A stretch of DNA of 64,000 nucleotides from Iningainema tapete BLCC-T55 (lineage in GTDB: Bacteria > Cyanobacteriota > Cyanobacteriia > Cyanobacteriales > Nostocaceae). This document shows, one piece after another, positions 1 to 9,325 of this stretch. Both the position numbers and the translations under genes were made by a program. The notes beneath the pieces were generated by a model that saw only the letters and a list, made by a program, of their open reading frames with translations, had not been told where the DNA came from and made no database searches. Within the stretch, counting starts at the first letter, position 1. Every line of letters starts with the position of its first letter. Location of the stretch: positions 62,001 to 126,000 of the forward strand of contig NZ_JACXAE010000039.1 of the NCBI RefSeq assembly GCF_014698965.1, in the 5' to 3' direction.

Positions 1-410
1 CGTTGCAACCAAGCTGCTACGATATTACGAGGAGAAAATGAATTGCTGTTTGCGCCTAAATGCGCATGAGTAACTTTAAATATACCAGGGTGAAAGAAAG
101 TCAGTAGATGAGACCATAGTAACCCGTCATGGTGGTGAATGATATCAGGCTGAAATTGTTTGATGAATTTTGTCAATCGTCCAAATTTGCCAAAGTCTTG
201 TGAGTTTTTAATACCCAAATAGTGAGCGCTTACGCCTAGTTCTGATTGAAAATAACCAGGAGAACCGTAAAGAAACAAACAGCGAGCATCAACTTCGTAG
301 TTAGGCAAGCGTTTTACGTACTCCACTGCGACTCGAGCAGCGCCCCCCGTAGCTAAATCATCTCGTTGGCAGATGTGAAGGACTCTCAAATGCTTTGCGG
401 AACTAACCAT
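1..410 (-). CDS. Glycosyltransferase (GT4-like), N-terminal part, cut by window edge
   Basis: The first ~136 codons of a gene that continues beyond base 1. The ATG at 408-410 opens a frame reading LRVLHICQRDDLATGGAARVA, the usual first beta strand and glycine-rich loop of GT-B glycosyltransferases, and later 'PDIIHHHDG', another GT4 hallmark. The acceptor and donor sugars cannot be read. The start overlaps the end of the upstream glycosyltransferase gene by 25 bp, so the two are probably translated together in the long minus-strand glycan operon. The C-terminal nucleotide-sugar-binding half is not in the window. Confidence 0.8.
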   Translation of the reverse strand, partial: MVSSAKHLRVLHICQRDDLATGGAARVAVEYVKRLPNYEVDARCLFLYGSPGYFQSELGVSAHYLGIKNSQDFGKFGRLTKFIKQFQPDIIHHHDGLLWSHLLTFFHPGIFKVTHAHLGANSNSFSPRNIVAAWLQ

Positions 411-1573
411 CCTTGCTCCTCTAGCAGATGTTGAAGTTTTTTAGCTTGCAATTTCCAGGTATGAGCTTTGGCAATTTCCAAACGTTCAAGCGATTTCCAA
501 GTTGGATTTGCTAGAGCAAATCTAATTTTTTGTGCAAAGTCATCTGGATTTTGGGCAATTAGGAGAACATGCTCCCATTGATTCACCTCTGGAACTACGT
601 TATTAGCTACCACTGGTATTGAAGTACCCATGTAATCCCAAAGTTTTGTCGGACAAGCATTGAGATTAAAGTTGCAAAAAGAATAGGGCATCAAAAGCAC
701 ATCAAATGACTGCAAGTACTCTCCTAAGCGTTGGTGAGGAACTTGACCAATAAAGTGAACATTGGGTAAACGACGAACCTGCTCTAACCCGAACCACCAT
801 TCAGGAGAACCATCACTTGGCTGAGGAAGGTAACCTCCCAGAACGAAGGTGACATCAGGTAATTTTTCAACTACCTGTGCTAGATAAGTAAAGTCAAAAC
901 GATAGGTTAAGGCACCAATATATCCAGCAATAGGGCGAGTGTAAGCTTGCAATTGAGGCAGGGGTTTAATTGCCGAAAGTGGCTGCTCGACCATAAACTC
1001 TTGAGTGCAACCGTGGGGCAGATAAGCAATTCGATCGGCTTGAAGAGGACATTCCTGTTTTAGCGACGAAGCTCTGTAGTCGGCAACACATAGTGTCAGA
1101 TCGGCTTGAGCAACGGCATGTCGCTCAACAAGTGGAGTTTGGGACTCACGACCTAACCAATACTGGCGATAATCGTCAATATTATAATAGATTGAGTAAG
1201 CATTCAGGTCTTTTGTCAAAGTGTAGTAGTAAGGGTAGTTAAACACAAAAATTAATGGACTATCGCCCTGGAATTGCCGGATTAGCTGAGCAAATAAGTG
1301 CCGAGTTAAAAACCAGTAGTGAAAGAACCAACCAGGGGGGAAACAAATTCGCTGTTCCCAAACTCCCTCAGAAATAGGTTGAGGCTTTAGGTCGATAAAG
1401 TAGCGATCGTACTGTTTGTGAAAGGCGCGGAAATCATGGGGGCGCAACAGCAATACGTCGGCAAAATCTCTACAGGCTGAAAAAAGTTGCTCTGTCCAAT
1501 AGAAGTTGGCGTCCAGAACAGCTAATTTGAACCGTCCTGATGAATACTTTGTAGACTTAAATATTTTCAACAC
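386..1573 (-). CDS. Glycosyltransferase, TuaH/GT4-like, 395 aa
   Basis: A cytoplasmic GT-B type glycosyltransferase, presumably adding one sugar of the surface glycan. The N-terminal half holds 'YNIDDYRQYW' followed by 'ADLTLCVADYRASSLK' (around residues 130-170), a layout seen in TuaH-like enzymes. The C-terminal half has 'GYIGALTYRFDFTYLAQ', 'NVHFIGQVPHQRLGEYLQ' and 'ACPTKLWDYMG', which match the donor-binding domain. The start is GTG at 1571-1573, 14 bp after the preceding gene's stop, in a same-strand operon. Substrate unknown. Confidence 0.85.
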   Translation of the reverse strand: MLKIFKSTKYSSGRFKLAVLDANFYWTEQLFSACRDFADVLLLRPHDFRAFHKQYDRYFIDLKPQPISEGVWEQRICFPPGWFFHYWFLTRHLFAQLIRQFQGDSPLIFVFNYPYYYTLTKDLNAYSIYYNIDDYRQYWLGRESQTPLVERHAVAQADLTLCVADYRASSLKQECPLQADRIAYLPHGCTQEFMVEQPLSAIKPLPQLQAYTRPIAGYIGALTYRFDFTYLAQVVEKLPDVTFVLGGYLPQPSDGSPEWWFGLEQVRRLPNVHFIGQVPHQRLGEYLQSFDVLLMPYSFCNFNLNACPTKLWDYMGTSIPVVANNVVPEVNQWEHVLLIAQNPDDFAQKIRFALANPTWKSLERLEIAKAHTWKLQAKKLQHLLEEQGWLVPQSI

Positions 1574-1587
1574 AGCAATCAGCTAGA

Positions 1588-2250
1588 TTAAGGTTTACAA
1601 GCAATTACGCAAAGACGGTTGCCTCTTAAAGGAAAAACTTGCTGAATAAAACGATGTAGTAGAGGAAATATTTGAAAACTTTCCAAGCCAGAAACTGTTT
1701 TCATGACTATGCTGTCAAAACCAGCCGCTTTGAGAGCAGTATGCATTCGCTTAGGAGCAAGATAACGTACATGTCCAAACTGATTAGCCCCTGAATCAAC
1801 CCACATGTACTGATCTGTTTGCACCCAGTAACGCAAGTTCGCAAAGGACGACAAGTTGGGCGTGGTTAAAAGTAAATAACCTCCAGGACGCAGGGCATCA
1901 AAGCATCGCTGTAAAAATAGGTCTGTATCGAGAACGTGTTCAATCACTTCCCCTGCTAAAACAACATCAAAGTAGTTTTGCGGAACAGACCAAGACTGGG
2001 CAATGTCACAGGCAAGAAAGTTAAATTGTTTCGGTAAATCTGGATGACGCTCAAAGTCAAGCCCCCATTTCTCAACTTTGTCAGGTAGTAAAGATGAAAA
2101 CCCACCACTACTACAACCTATGTCAAGGGAGCGTGAAATAGGGGTAATATTTTGTAGCCAATAACTTAGCAAAGTGGCGCGTTCTTGGTCAAAGCTTGGT
2201 GTATGTCCTGATGAATACAATAACCGATTTTCTTCAGTAGTGTTCAACAT
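1588..2250 (-). CDS. Class I SAM-dependent methyltransferase, 220 aa
   Basis: A small Rossmann-fold methyltransferase. Motif I is 'SLDIGCSSGGFSSLL' (near residues 41-55) and a second acidic strand follows at 'WGLDFERH'. 'VVLAGEVIEHVLDTDLFL' and 'LRPGGYLLLTTPN' are typical of the Methyltransf_11/UbiE-like group. It overlaps the next upstream gene by 7 bp (TGA inside its N-terminus), suggesting translational coupling. In this cluster it probably methylates a sugar, a lipid-linked intermediate or a decorating group; the substrate cannot be read. Confidence 0.88.
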   Translation of the reverse strand: MLNTTEENRLLYSSGHTPSFDQERATLLSYWLQNITPISRSLDIGCSSGGFSSLLPDKVEKWGLDFERHPDLPKQFNFLACDIAQSWSVPQNYFDVVLAGEVIEHVLDTDLFLQRCFDALRPGGYLLLTTPNLSSFANLRYWVQTDQYMWVDSGANQFGHVRYLAPKRMHTALKAAGFDSIVMKTVSGLESFQIFPLLHRFIQQVFPLRGNRLCVIACKP

Positions 2251-3098
2251 AATAAGTTGGGTGAAAGTGGTACTTTAGATAGCAAACATTCTGTTCTGTA
2301 TTTGATAGACCGAGCACCAGTCTGATGCCATGTGTGTCCATCCCAAGTGAGCTGATGTAGGTTAAACTCTTGACAAAAGTCATCTATAAAACTAGCTATC
2401 TGCTCGGAACGGCACTCTAAAATTACAAAATCAACTGCTTTTTTGTGGAATAATTTTCTTGCCCCTTCTAAAACTCTTGGTTCATGACCCTCTGTGTCAA
2501 TTTTCAGTAGAGATATATGTTCAATACCTTCTTGTTTTGTCCAGTCATCAAGGGTGACTGTATTAATTATTTGTTTATCTTCAACCCGCTCTAAATAATT
2601 ATCTTCAATGGTATGATATGTACTGTATCTATGAATGCTTAAGGTTGCTTCTCCATTAACTGAACTAGCAGCCAAACTATATGCCGAACAGTCGAATCCA
2701 CGTTTTTGAATAGTGTTACAGTTTGTCTTCAGGTATTCAAAGTTTTTGGATTCTGGTTCAAGGCAAAAAACTTTTCCTTGCTTTCCTACAGCAGCAGTTG
2801 CATATGCAGAAAAGTAGCCTATATTAGCACCTACGTCAATAAAGATATCACCATTTTTAACAAGTTTACTAATAGCATAACTAATATGCTGCTCGTGGGA
2901 CTTGATGAGATATCTGAAGAAGTGGGGATCTGGAGGTAAAACTATAGAAATATCATCATCGCGATTGATTGTGACTTGTCGAACTGACCTGAATAAGAAT
3001 GCGTCTACTTTAGCAAGAGTGTGTTCTCCTCTTCCTTTGGTAAAACGCAAAATTTTTTGGTAAAAAGGTATCAAAGCTTGCTCAGCGTACATGAACAT
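2244..3098 (-). CDS. FkbM-family methyltransferase, 284 aa
   Basis: FkbM-type O-methyltransferase. The SAM-binding motif 'IFIDVGANIGYFSAYA' lies near residues 88-103, followed by 'VFCLEPESKNFEYLK' and the family's 'LLKIDTEGHEPRVLEGA' with the usual D-x-E-G-x-E. FkbM members in polysaccharide clusters are known or suspected to O-methylate sugar hydroxyls. The ATG overlaps the stop of the upstream gene (TAATG), the tightest form of coupling. A second FkbM gene lies at 14602-15360 in the same cluster. Confidence 0.88.
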   Translation of the reverse strand: MFMYAEQALIPFYQKILRFTKGRGEHTLAKVDAFLFRSVRQVTINRDDDISIVLPPDPHFFRYLIKSHEQHISYAISKLVKNGDIFIDVGANIGYFSAYATAAVGKQGKVFCLEPESKNFEYLKTNCNTIQKRGFDCSAYSLAASSVNGEATLSIHRYSTYHTIEDNYLERVEDKQIINTVTLDDWTKQEGIEHISLLKIDTEGHEPRVLEGARKLFHKKAVDFVILECRSEQIASFIDDFCQEFNLHQLTWDGHTWHQTGARSIKYRTECLLSKVPLSPNLLC

Positions 3099-3778
3099 TA
3101 TCCTTTAAGTGAAAGTAGGGTTAAGTTGTTTGGATGAGCAAATTGATCCGCAAAATAACTAAACTCAAAAACTGCTTTTCTTGTTCCTGCAAAGCAGTCT
3201 TGATCGGTATCATGGCAAGCTAAAACCCCACCTTTAACCATTAAAGACGACCAAGTATCAATATCAAATGAAGTATTTACGTAGTCATGCACTGCATCAA
3301 TAAAAACAAGGCTTGCTGGATTATACTTCCACGTTTTAGCTGCTTCACCTGAAGTTTTACGTTCGTGAATAACGTTTGGTAATTCACAAGTGTTTTTCTG
3401 AAAATGACGATAGTCTTCTTCAGAACCACCATAGCCTATGTAAGGATCGACTGCAATTACCTTGCGGTTTGTTGAAGCTGCCAGAATTTGAGTTGTCACT
3501 CCTCGATAGCAACCTATTTCAACTACTACTGTATCTGTCAAGTGTTCAGTTAATGATAGAGCGTACAAAAGATGCTGAATTTGAACTGGTGTTACTGCAG
3601 TATTGGTAAAATCAACTTCAGGAACGGGTGGAAGATGAGGAATAATCTTCTCTGGTAATTCATATTTTTGAAAGTTCCGTTTGGCTTCTGTTTCAAGAAT
3701 TCTTGCTTTTGCAGTGAAAGCTAGCCGTATAGGATGCCACTTAGGATATTGTTTGATAGCAAATGGATCATTTCGCAT
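3098..3778 (-). CDS. Class I SAM-dependent methyltransferase (Methyltransf_24-like), 226 aa
   Basis: Rossmann methyltransferase with 'TVVVEIGCYRGVTTQILA' (motif I), 'KVIAVDPYIGYGGSEEDY' and 'SLVFIDAVHDYVNTSFDI', the pattern of the Methyltransf_24 family. The frame is open to a TTG at 3805, but ATG at 3778 with an upstream AAGGA is the better start. It ends in a TAATG overlap with the next gene. A related gene with the same 'EIG..RG.TT' motif is at 5064-5792. Probably modifies the cluster's glycan; substrate unknown. Confidence 0.85.
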   Translation of the reverse strand: MRNDPFAIKQYPKWHPIRLAFTAKARILETEAKRNFQKYELPEKIIPHLPPVPEVDFTNTAVTPVQIQHLLYALSLTEHLTDTVVVEIGCYRGVTTQILAASTNRKVIAVDPYIGYGGSEEDYRHFQKNTCELPNVIHERKTSGEAAKTWKYNPASLVFIDAVHDYVNTSFDIDTWSSLMVKGGVLACHDTDQDCFAGTRKAVFEFSYFADQFAHPNNLTLLSLKG

Positions 3779-3850
3779 AGTTCTAGTATCCTTCTGGTTA
3801 TACAATTTTCACTCATTTACCTGTGCAATGTAGACTATTTGAATAGTGAA

Positions 3851-5050
3851 TCATGTTGCAAGTACTGCTAGCAGCCTTTGGGCATAATGATCCCAAGAGA
3901 AGTCTTTGGCACGTTCTCTAGCAGCAGCAGCCATGCGCGAGCGCAACTGGCGATTCTCCACAAGTTCCTCAATTCGGGCGGCGATTGCATCTGGGTTTCG
4001 TTCTGGAACAATGAACCCCTCAATACCATCTCGAACAACCGATCCTGCTGCCTCTGTGGTAATTACAGGTAAACCTGCTGCTAGTGCTTCATAGGTCACC
4101 TCTGCCGAGCCTTCTGCTAAACTGGGTAGCACAAAGATATCTGCTTGAGTGTATTCCTGCTGAACTTGAGTTCTGGGGATTCGACCTAAAAAATTTAGGC
4201 TTTGAGTAAGTTTGTGTTGACGTACAACAGAGACATTTCCAGCTACTCTAAATTCGTAATTGCGATCGCTCAGCTTTTGGGCTGCCATTCCCAAAACATG
4301 AATTCCCTTGCGGAGTTCTGCTGTTCCGACAAACAGAATTCTACCGCGTGTGGGGCGATTGTTGAGTTTAAACCAGGAATCATTTACAGCGTAGGGAACG
4401 ATTTGACATTTTTCCTGAGTAACGCCAAATTCTTTTAAGCCCTTTTCAACAAATTGAGAAGGGACAATAAATACATCAGTGAATTCACAAATTTTACTAA
4501 ACCAAGCATAGTCTTTTTGGATAATTTCCAATGGAATTACAGGTTCTACATCTGAAAATTGTTCCCTTTCTGCTTGAACAATTCTATGAGTTGAAGGAGA
4601 AATGTAAATTTCAGTAATTGTTTTGATACCTTGTTGTTTAGCAAATTCTAAAATGCTTCCTCCTTCTCCAAACATAGAAAAAATATGAGTAGCCTCACCT
4701 AAACCTTTACGTAAAACTGTTTCACCAAACTCTTGATTAAAAGTAGAGAGCGCTTGATGCTGTTTGATCGGGTTACTTCCTGCAAGTTTCTGTCTTGCTA
4801 AGTAGCGAAGTGCTGCCCAGTCACATGTCATTACTTTTTCTTTAAGATTAGGTGGTACACGACGATTTAATAGCTGATTTAACGCACCACGTCTTAAAGG
4901 TTTGGGAAAGAGTCGATCAAGTTTTGCTACCAATCCAGTATCAGCACAAAGGTCTGTATAAAAAACTTCTAGTAATCCAGACTTCTCTAAAATACTAGGT
5001 ACAGCGTAGTTACGGCGTGCGCCTGTTTGCAGAGCAATGAAACGTTTCAT
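3851..5050 (-). CDS. Glycosyltransferase family 4, 399 aa
   Basis: GT-B retaining glycosyltransferase. The C-terminal domain carries 'GRILFVGTAELRKGIHVL', 'LGRIPRTQVQQEYTQADI' and the E-x7-E signature in 'SLAEGSAEVTYEALAAGLP', with the 'AAGSV' loop that follows. The N-terminal acceptor domain is less conserved ('YAVPSILEKSGLLEVFYTD'). Sits 13 bp downstream of a methyltransferase gene and 72 bp upstream of another, in the same operon-like run. Sugar specificity cannot be assigned. Confidence 0.9.
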   Translation of the reverse strand: MKRFIALQTGARRNYAVPSILEKSGLLEVFYTDLCADTGLVAKLDRLFPKPLRRGALNQLLNRRVPPNLKEKVMTCDWAALRYLARQKLAGSNPIKQHQALSTFNQEFGETVLRKGLGEATHIFSMFGEGGSILEFAKQQGIKTITEIYISPSTHRIVQAEREQFSDVEPVIPLEIIQKDYAWFSKICEFTDVFIVPSQFVEKGLKEFGVTQEKCQIVPYAVNDSWFKLNNRPTRGRILFVGTAELRKGIHVLGMAAQKLSDRNYEFRVAGNVSVVRQHKLTQSLNFLGRIPRTQVQQEYTQADIFVLPSLAEGSAEVTYEALAAGLPVITTEAAGSVVRDGIEGFIVPERNPDAIAARIEELVENRQLRSRMAAAARERAKDFSWDHYAQRLLAVLAT

Positions 5051-5063
5051 GTTTAGTTAATCT

Positions 5064-5792
5064 CTATACTTTGAAAGCAGCAAGTCGTGTACCATACAAA
5101 TGAATTGCTCCTTGAGCGCAAAACTCACTGACATAACGGATAATATCTGGAAAAGCGAAAAAGTAATCATCCCAGATAATCCATCCACCTGGATTCATCA
5201 ACGGTAGGAGCTTTTCCGTATCATTTTTAACATACTCATAGGAATGCGCACCATCGATAAAGGCTAAGTCAAAGGTTTGATTAAGACTGGAAAAATCAAA
5301 TACTGCACTGTCTCCATATATTTGATGAACATGACTTCCGCGAGAATATATTTCTTGAATATACAAACTTGGTTGTCGCTGCTGGAGAACTGATAAATCA
5401 GAGGCTTCAGGTTGTAACTGATGAGTAGTAAAATCAGGAGGTAAATCCAGTGTATATATATCTGCATTAACTGTATTACGAGCGATCAAATCTGTTGTTT
5501 CCCCACGAAATGTGCCAATTTCAATAGCAGTTTTCGGCTTGATTATTTGACAAAATACAGCAATTGCTAATTTATCACTTAGGGTGAGAGAGGCATTCTG
5601 GATAGAACCATGATTATGATTAGGTATGTTAATTTCAAAATCATTTGCCTCTAAATCAAAAATTTCGGAAATTTCTATTCGTGGCAATCCTAAAAAGCTA
5701 CGACGTAATAGATACTTAATATCCTTAGATAATTCAGGAAGTCCACTCGATGTAATGTATCCTTTAGTTTTGATCAATCTACTCTTCAACAT
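5064..5792 (-). CDS. Class I SAM-dependent methyltransferase, 242 aa
   Basis: Methyltransf_24-like enzyme. Motifs are 'TAIEIGTFRGETTDLIA', 'DIYTLDLPPDFT', 'FDLAFIDGAHSYEYVKND' and 'LMNPGGWIIWDDYF'. The D-G-A-H-x-Y strand is typical of O-methyltransferases acting on sugar or small polar substrates. It lies between two GT4 genes, so it most likely decorates the same polymer. It looks like a distant paralogue of 3098-3778 (same family, similar length), which may reflect methylation of different positions; that is inference. Confidence 0.86.
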   Translation of the reverse strand: MLKSRLIKTKGYITSSGLPELSKDIKYLLRRSFLGLPRIEISEIFDLEANDFEINIPNHNHGSIQNASLTLSDKLAIAVFCQIIKPKTAIEIGTFRGETTDLIARNTVNADIYTLDLPPDFTTHQLQPEASDLSVLQQRQPSLYIQEIYSRGSHVHQIYGDSAVFDFSSLNQTFDLAFIDGAHSYEYVKNDTEKLLPLMNPGGWIIWDDYFFAFPDIIRYVSEFCAQGAIHLYGTRLAAFKV

Positions 5793-5823
5793 TTACTCAT
5801 TTCCTCAGTTTTTATACATTGAA

Positions 5824-6948
5824 TCAAGTTAGAGATTTTAATATTTCCAAGTAGCGCTCTCCAACTCGTTTCGGCTCATATCGTTCCAAATAAGCTGCTC
5901 GGATTATCTCTGGCGTAATCGACTGCTCATGAATTGATTTGACAATTTCGATCAGGTGATTGGCAAAATCCTCTGGGTGAGCAGACTTCACCAGTCTCCC
6001 CAGACGAGAATCAGACAAAATGTCTGGTAGCGCTCCGGCATTTGTTGCCACAATTGGGCGACCACAGGATAAAATTTCTAAGGCAGCAAGGCATTGCCCT
6101 TCGATGCGAGATGTGAAAGCAAATAGATGACATGAGGCGATCGCATCTTCAACTTGACTGTTAAGAATACCACCATGAAAAATCACATTAGATTTAATAT
6201 CTAGCTTCTGAACAAGGTTTTCTAGTTGTTGGCGTAGATGCCCATCACCAAATATATGTAGGCTTGGTTGCTCCGAAAAACTAAAATTTTCTGAATATTT
6301 ATTGCAAAAAATCCGAAATGTTGTTAGTAGTAAAGGAATATTTTTATCTTCTACTAACCTTCCTAAAAAGCCAATTTTTAACTTTTCCTTCAATGGAAAT
6401 GGTTGAATTGTTGAATAATTATGAGGAATATACGGAATAACTTCGATTTGCCCTTTATAACCTATATTTTGTAAATCATTTACGAATGAGGATGATTGCA
6501 CTATGATCAAATCGAAAATATTTAGAGCTTCGAGCAGATGTGTTTTTTCTACAGTATGTTCTGGAGATATAGGTTGATAAGGAGTAATAAAAACCAAGCA
6601 CTTTCTCGCTCCTGCTTGCACTCGAATTTGCTTCAAAAGCTGCAAAGGAAAGAGCTTGCCAAACAGTACCACATCAGCCTGCTGAATTTGTTTTAAACCT
6701 GTTGGTAAAAGTATCCAATCGGGTACATTCCATTTACACCCCCAGCGCCAAGGGCTACGGATGGTTGTCACCCTAACCTCTTGAATAGACTTGAATAAAG
6801 GTGACTTTTGTCCCCAACACAGTAAAGTACAACTGTGATGTTTAGCTTTCAAGTAGCTGAGGAGATTCTTCGCTAGAGTTTCAATTCCTCCTATGGGAGC
6901 GAATCCTCCACAATAAAACAGAATTTTCATTTCATCATAATTTTCCAT
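5824..6948 (-). CDS. Glycosyltransferase family 4, copy B of a paralogous pair, 374 aa
   Basis: GT4 enzyme with 'CGGFAPIGGIETLAKNLL' at the N-terminus, 'KIGFLGRLVEDKNIPLLL' and 'IEGQCLAALEILSCGRPIV' in the donor domain. It is strikingly similar along its whole length to the product of 10513-11640 (same motifs 'NVPDW.LLPTGLKQIQ', 'LFGKLFPLQ', 'LPDILSDSRLG'), so the two arose by duplication. The frame opens at 6948; an internal ATG at 6930 (MKILFYCGG) is an equally plausible start, since the paralogue also has a short poorly conserved leader. Confidence 0.9.
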   Translation of the reverse strand: MENYDEMKILFYCGGFAPIGGIETLAKNLLSYLKAKHHSCTLLCWGQKSPLFKSIQEVRVTTIRSPWRWGCKWNVPDWILLPTGLKQIQQADVVLFGKLFPLQLLKQIRVQAGARKCLVFITPYQPISPEHTVEKTHLLEALNIFDLIIVQSSSFVNDLQNIGYKGQIEVIPYIPHNYSTIQPFPLKEKLKIGFLGRLVEDKNIPLLLTTFRIFCNKYSENFSFSEQPSLHIFGDGHLRQQLENLVQKLDIKSNVIFHGGILNSQVEDAIASCHLFAFTSRIEGQCLAALEILSCGRPIVATNAGALPDILSDSRLGRLVKSAHPEDFANHLIEIVKSIHEQSITPEIIRAAYLERYEPKRVGERYLEILKSLT

Positions 6949-6949
6949 A

Positions 6950-8632
6950 TCAAGAGTGGGTTATTAGTTTCTTTAAATCGACTAACGAGAAATCTCCTTT
7001 AGCATATAAAACTGCTTCTTTAGGAGGAGATAAAAGTAAAGGTTGTCGCTCTCCCAAACTACTTTGTAAGCTTTTAATCATTGATATAAAAGGTTTTGCT
7101 TGCATGGGATCTTCTTTGTACATCTGACGGTTAACTAAAAATACATCAACACCGTACTTCTGTTGGAGATGGAGAATCGGTTGGGGATCTGTGGCATACA
7201 TTGCTGCCCATATTGAAAAAGCTCTAGCCTTGATTTCTTCATAAAATTCCTTATGAGAAGGGTAAAAAGATTTTTCCATAACTAACACACTGCGCTGACT
7301 GCGCATAGGGATATCATCCGCATCCCTTGGATGAGCTGCAATTAGAGTATTCTTGGGTAATAACTTAACAAAATTATACAATTCAGTTGGAACTGTTCCA
7401 ATCATTCCTCCTTGACCCTTTACAACACGTATGCTTACTAAAATTGTCGAAGACAACGTAACTCCTAGTACTAATACAAATAGTATTGTTAAAACTTGTT
7501 TTCTACTAATTATTAGATACTTATTTCTTTGATAATATAATTTATCCAAAAATTCTACTAGCTTCAAGAAAAGAGGTGGAAATACCAAAAGCCAAAAGGC
7601 AAGAAATGGATAGAGTACATATCGATTAGGCTCATAAAGCCGAAAAAACAAAAGATAGGCAAAAGCATAGTTAATCCATGCTGACATAATAATAGTACTA
7701 GCTTCCAAACGGAAAATCGTCAGCCCTCTTGGCAAGAAGTACATCAACAGACAAGATGATAAGAATAAAGTTAAAGGTATTCCTAATGCTGGTAATGCAT
7801 GACTAATGTATAACCACCAATTGGAAAATAAAATAGGAATTAAACCATCAGCTTTAAATTCAACCATATTTAAAGCTTCACGCAGAGAGTAAGGTGTCCA
7901 AACTGAAGCTTCATGGCTGGAGTGGCGCTGCATCCAAATCAGTAAACTAAAGCAAACTGTTACGACTGCTAGCAGTAAATAAATACCTTTAGGAATTTTT
8001 TTAGTATTGAAAAAATGGACACCTATAATTAATGACGAGTAAATACAAAGACTAATAAAGCTAGGAGGATAAAATAATGCTGCCAGAAGTAAGGCTAGAG
8101 AAAGAGCTACAAAATTTTGACCAAGTAGAGACAAAATGCCTAGTAAAAGAATAGGGAGAGCAAAGGAGCGTTGAAGACCACCAGCGAGTGGGATCATGTA
8201 ATTGATATTTACAACACTACCAAATAGGAAAAGCAAAACGTTAGCGATTCCCCCTAATTGACTTCCATTTGTAACATTTTTACCAATAGCATAGGCTAAA
8301 ACTGCTGTCACTAAAGCAAGAGCAACTGCGAGTAGTTCTCCAAGTACTTGAGGATCTATTATTCTTGAACCCAAACTATATAAGCTTTTAAAGCCAACTA
8401 CTAAAAAAGTATCGGCATAGAATGTCTTTAAAAGATCGTGTTGAAACAGTTCTGGATCGCGGTAGCTGTAATACCAAGATATATGCTGACGCATATCGTC
8501 AGTATACAAATCCATTCTTAATAACGCTGGCAAAAAATAGACGGCTATTATTGCCAAAGTTACCCAAGTAACTATTGCGTAAGTAATACGTAGATTAGAA
8601 GCAATCAGTTTTTCTAGACTTGAAGTATGCAT
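6950..8632 (-). CDS. Polytopic membrane protein, possible GT-C-type glycosyltransferase, 560 aa
   Basis: About ten to twelve hydrophobic segments fill residues 15-430, followed by a soluble C-terminal tail. The first outside loop reads 'RMDLYTDDMRQHISWYY', with an acidic pair just after TM1, where GT-C enzymes (Dol-P/polyprenyl-P-sugar users) keep catalytic acids. The tail has 'NTLIAAHPRDADDIP' and 'VLVMEKSFYPSHKEFY'. No family is recognised with certainty; a polymerase (Wzy-like) or GT-C transferase would fit the cluster. It lies 1 bp from the downstream GT4 gene and 8 bp from the upstream methyltransferase gene. Confidence 0.75.
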   Translation of the reverse strand: MHTSSLEKLIASNLRITYAIVTWVTLAIIAVYFLPALLRMDLYTDDMRQHISWYYSYRDPELFQHDLLKTFYADTFLVVGFKSLYSLGSRIIDPQVLGELLAVALALVTAVLAYAIGKNVTNGSQLGGIANVLLFLFGSVVNINYMIPLAGGLQRSFALPILLLGILSLLGQNFVALSLALLLAALFYPPSFISLCIYSSLIIGVHFFNTKKIPKGIYLLLAVVTVCFSLLIWMQRHSSHEASVWTPYSLREALNMVEFKADGLIPILFSNWWLYISHALPALGIPLTLFLSSCLLMYFLPRGLTIFRLEASTIIMSAWINYAFAYLLFFRLYEPNRYVLYPFLAFWLLVFPPLFLKLVEFLDKLYYQRNKYLIISRKQVLTILFVLVLGVTLSSTILVSIRVVKGQGGMIGTVPTELYNFVKLLPKNTLIAAHPRDADDIPMRSQRSVLVMEKSFYPSHKEFYEEIKARAFSIWAAMYATDPQPILHLQQKYGVDVFLVNRQMYKEDPMQAKPFISMIKSLQSSLGERQPLLLSPPKEAVLYAKGDFSLVDLKKLITHS

Positions 8633-8640
8633 GAAATGAA

Positions 8641-9321
8641 TTAGTTTTTGTAAACAAATAAATTAGATACCAAACCTAATAATTTATGGTGATAACAAGT
8701 AATTCTATCAGAGGAAAATAGGGATAATAGCTCTTTTTGTCCCAGAAGATTTAAATTTTCTTCCTTAGCCCAAAAATTTTTACCTGTATGATTTAGAATC
8801 CATCTAAAAAAATTTGGTGGCAACCAATGGATTAAGGGTAAAACAGTGTGAAATTCAATAGGAAACCAGCGATTAGGTGTAGTAATACAACAAGCTCGAC
8901 TCACACGGCAAAGCTCATGAATGAAGGTTCTTTGTTGAGCGCGATCGCCTACATGTTCAAGTACAGCAAAACTGACTGCTAAATCAAAGCTTTTGTCTGG
9001 GAAGGGTAGCCTTAAACCATCAGTTTGAACAAACTTCAAACCAGGGTATTCTACTTCCAAAAAAGAAGCATCTTCCAAACCTACAGCAGTAATTTTGTGC
9101 GGGTACGGATACAGCTTTTCAAAAAAGTTGGAATCCAGTCGGCGATCGCAGGTTACACCCACATCTAAAACAGTTGTCTCTTCTGTAGGTTGTGCCAGTC
9201 GCATGAGGGTGGCAAACATTCGTCTACGAGCATAGTTAGATATTTTAGTCGCGATTCCACCGATGGATGCGCCAACGTACTTACTTTTGATCATCGCTTT
9301 TTTACCGTTCGTGACGTACAT
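8641..9321 (-). CDS. Class I SAM-dependent methyltransferase, 226 aa
   Basis: UbiE-like methyltransferase: 'TTVLDVGVTCDRRLDSNFF', 'PYPHKITAVGLEDASFLE', 'LRLPFPDKSFDLAVSFAVLEHVGD' split over motifs II-III, then 'ITTPNRWFPIEFHT'. The open frame extends to 9402, which would overlap the upstream GT2 gene by 77 bp. ATG at 9321 (5 bp beyond that gene's stop, preceded by AGGAAA) or ATG at 9294 is more likely. Motif I is unusual: the canonical GxGxG is replaced by G-V-T-C-D. Substrate unknown. Confidence 0.8.
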   Translation of the reverse strand: MYVTNGKKAMIKSKYVGASIGGIATKISNYARRRMFATLMRLAQPTEETTVLDVGVTCDRRLDSNFFEKLYPYPHKITAVGLEDASFLEVEYPGLKFVQTDGLRLPFPDKSFDLAVSFAVLEHVGDRAQQRTFIHELCRVSRACCITTPNRWFPIEFHTVLPLIHWLPPNFFRWILNHTGKNFWAKEENLNLLGQKELLSLFSSDRITCYHHKLLGLVSNLFVYKN

Positions 9322-9325
9322 TTTC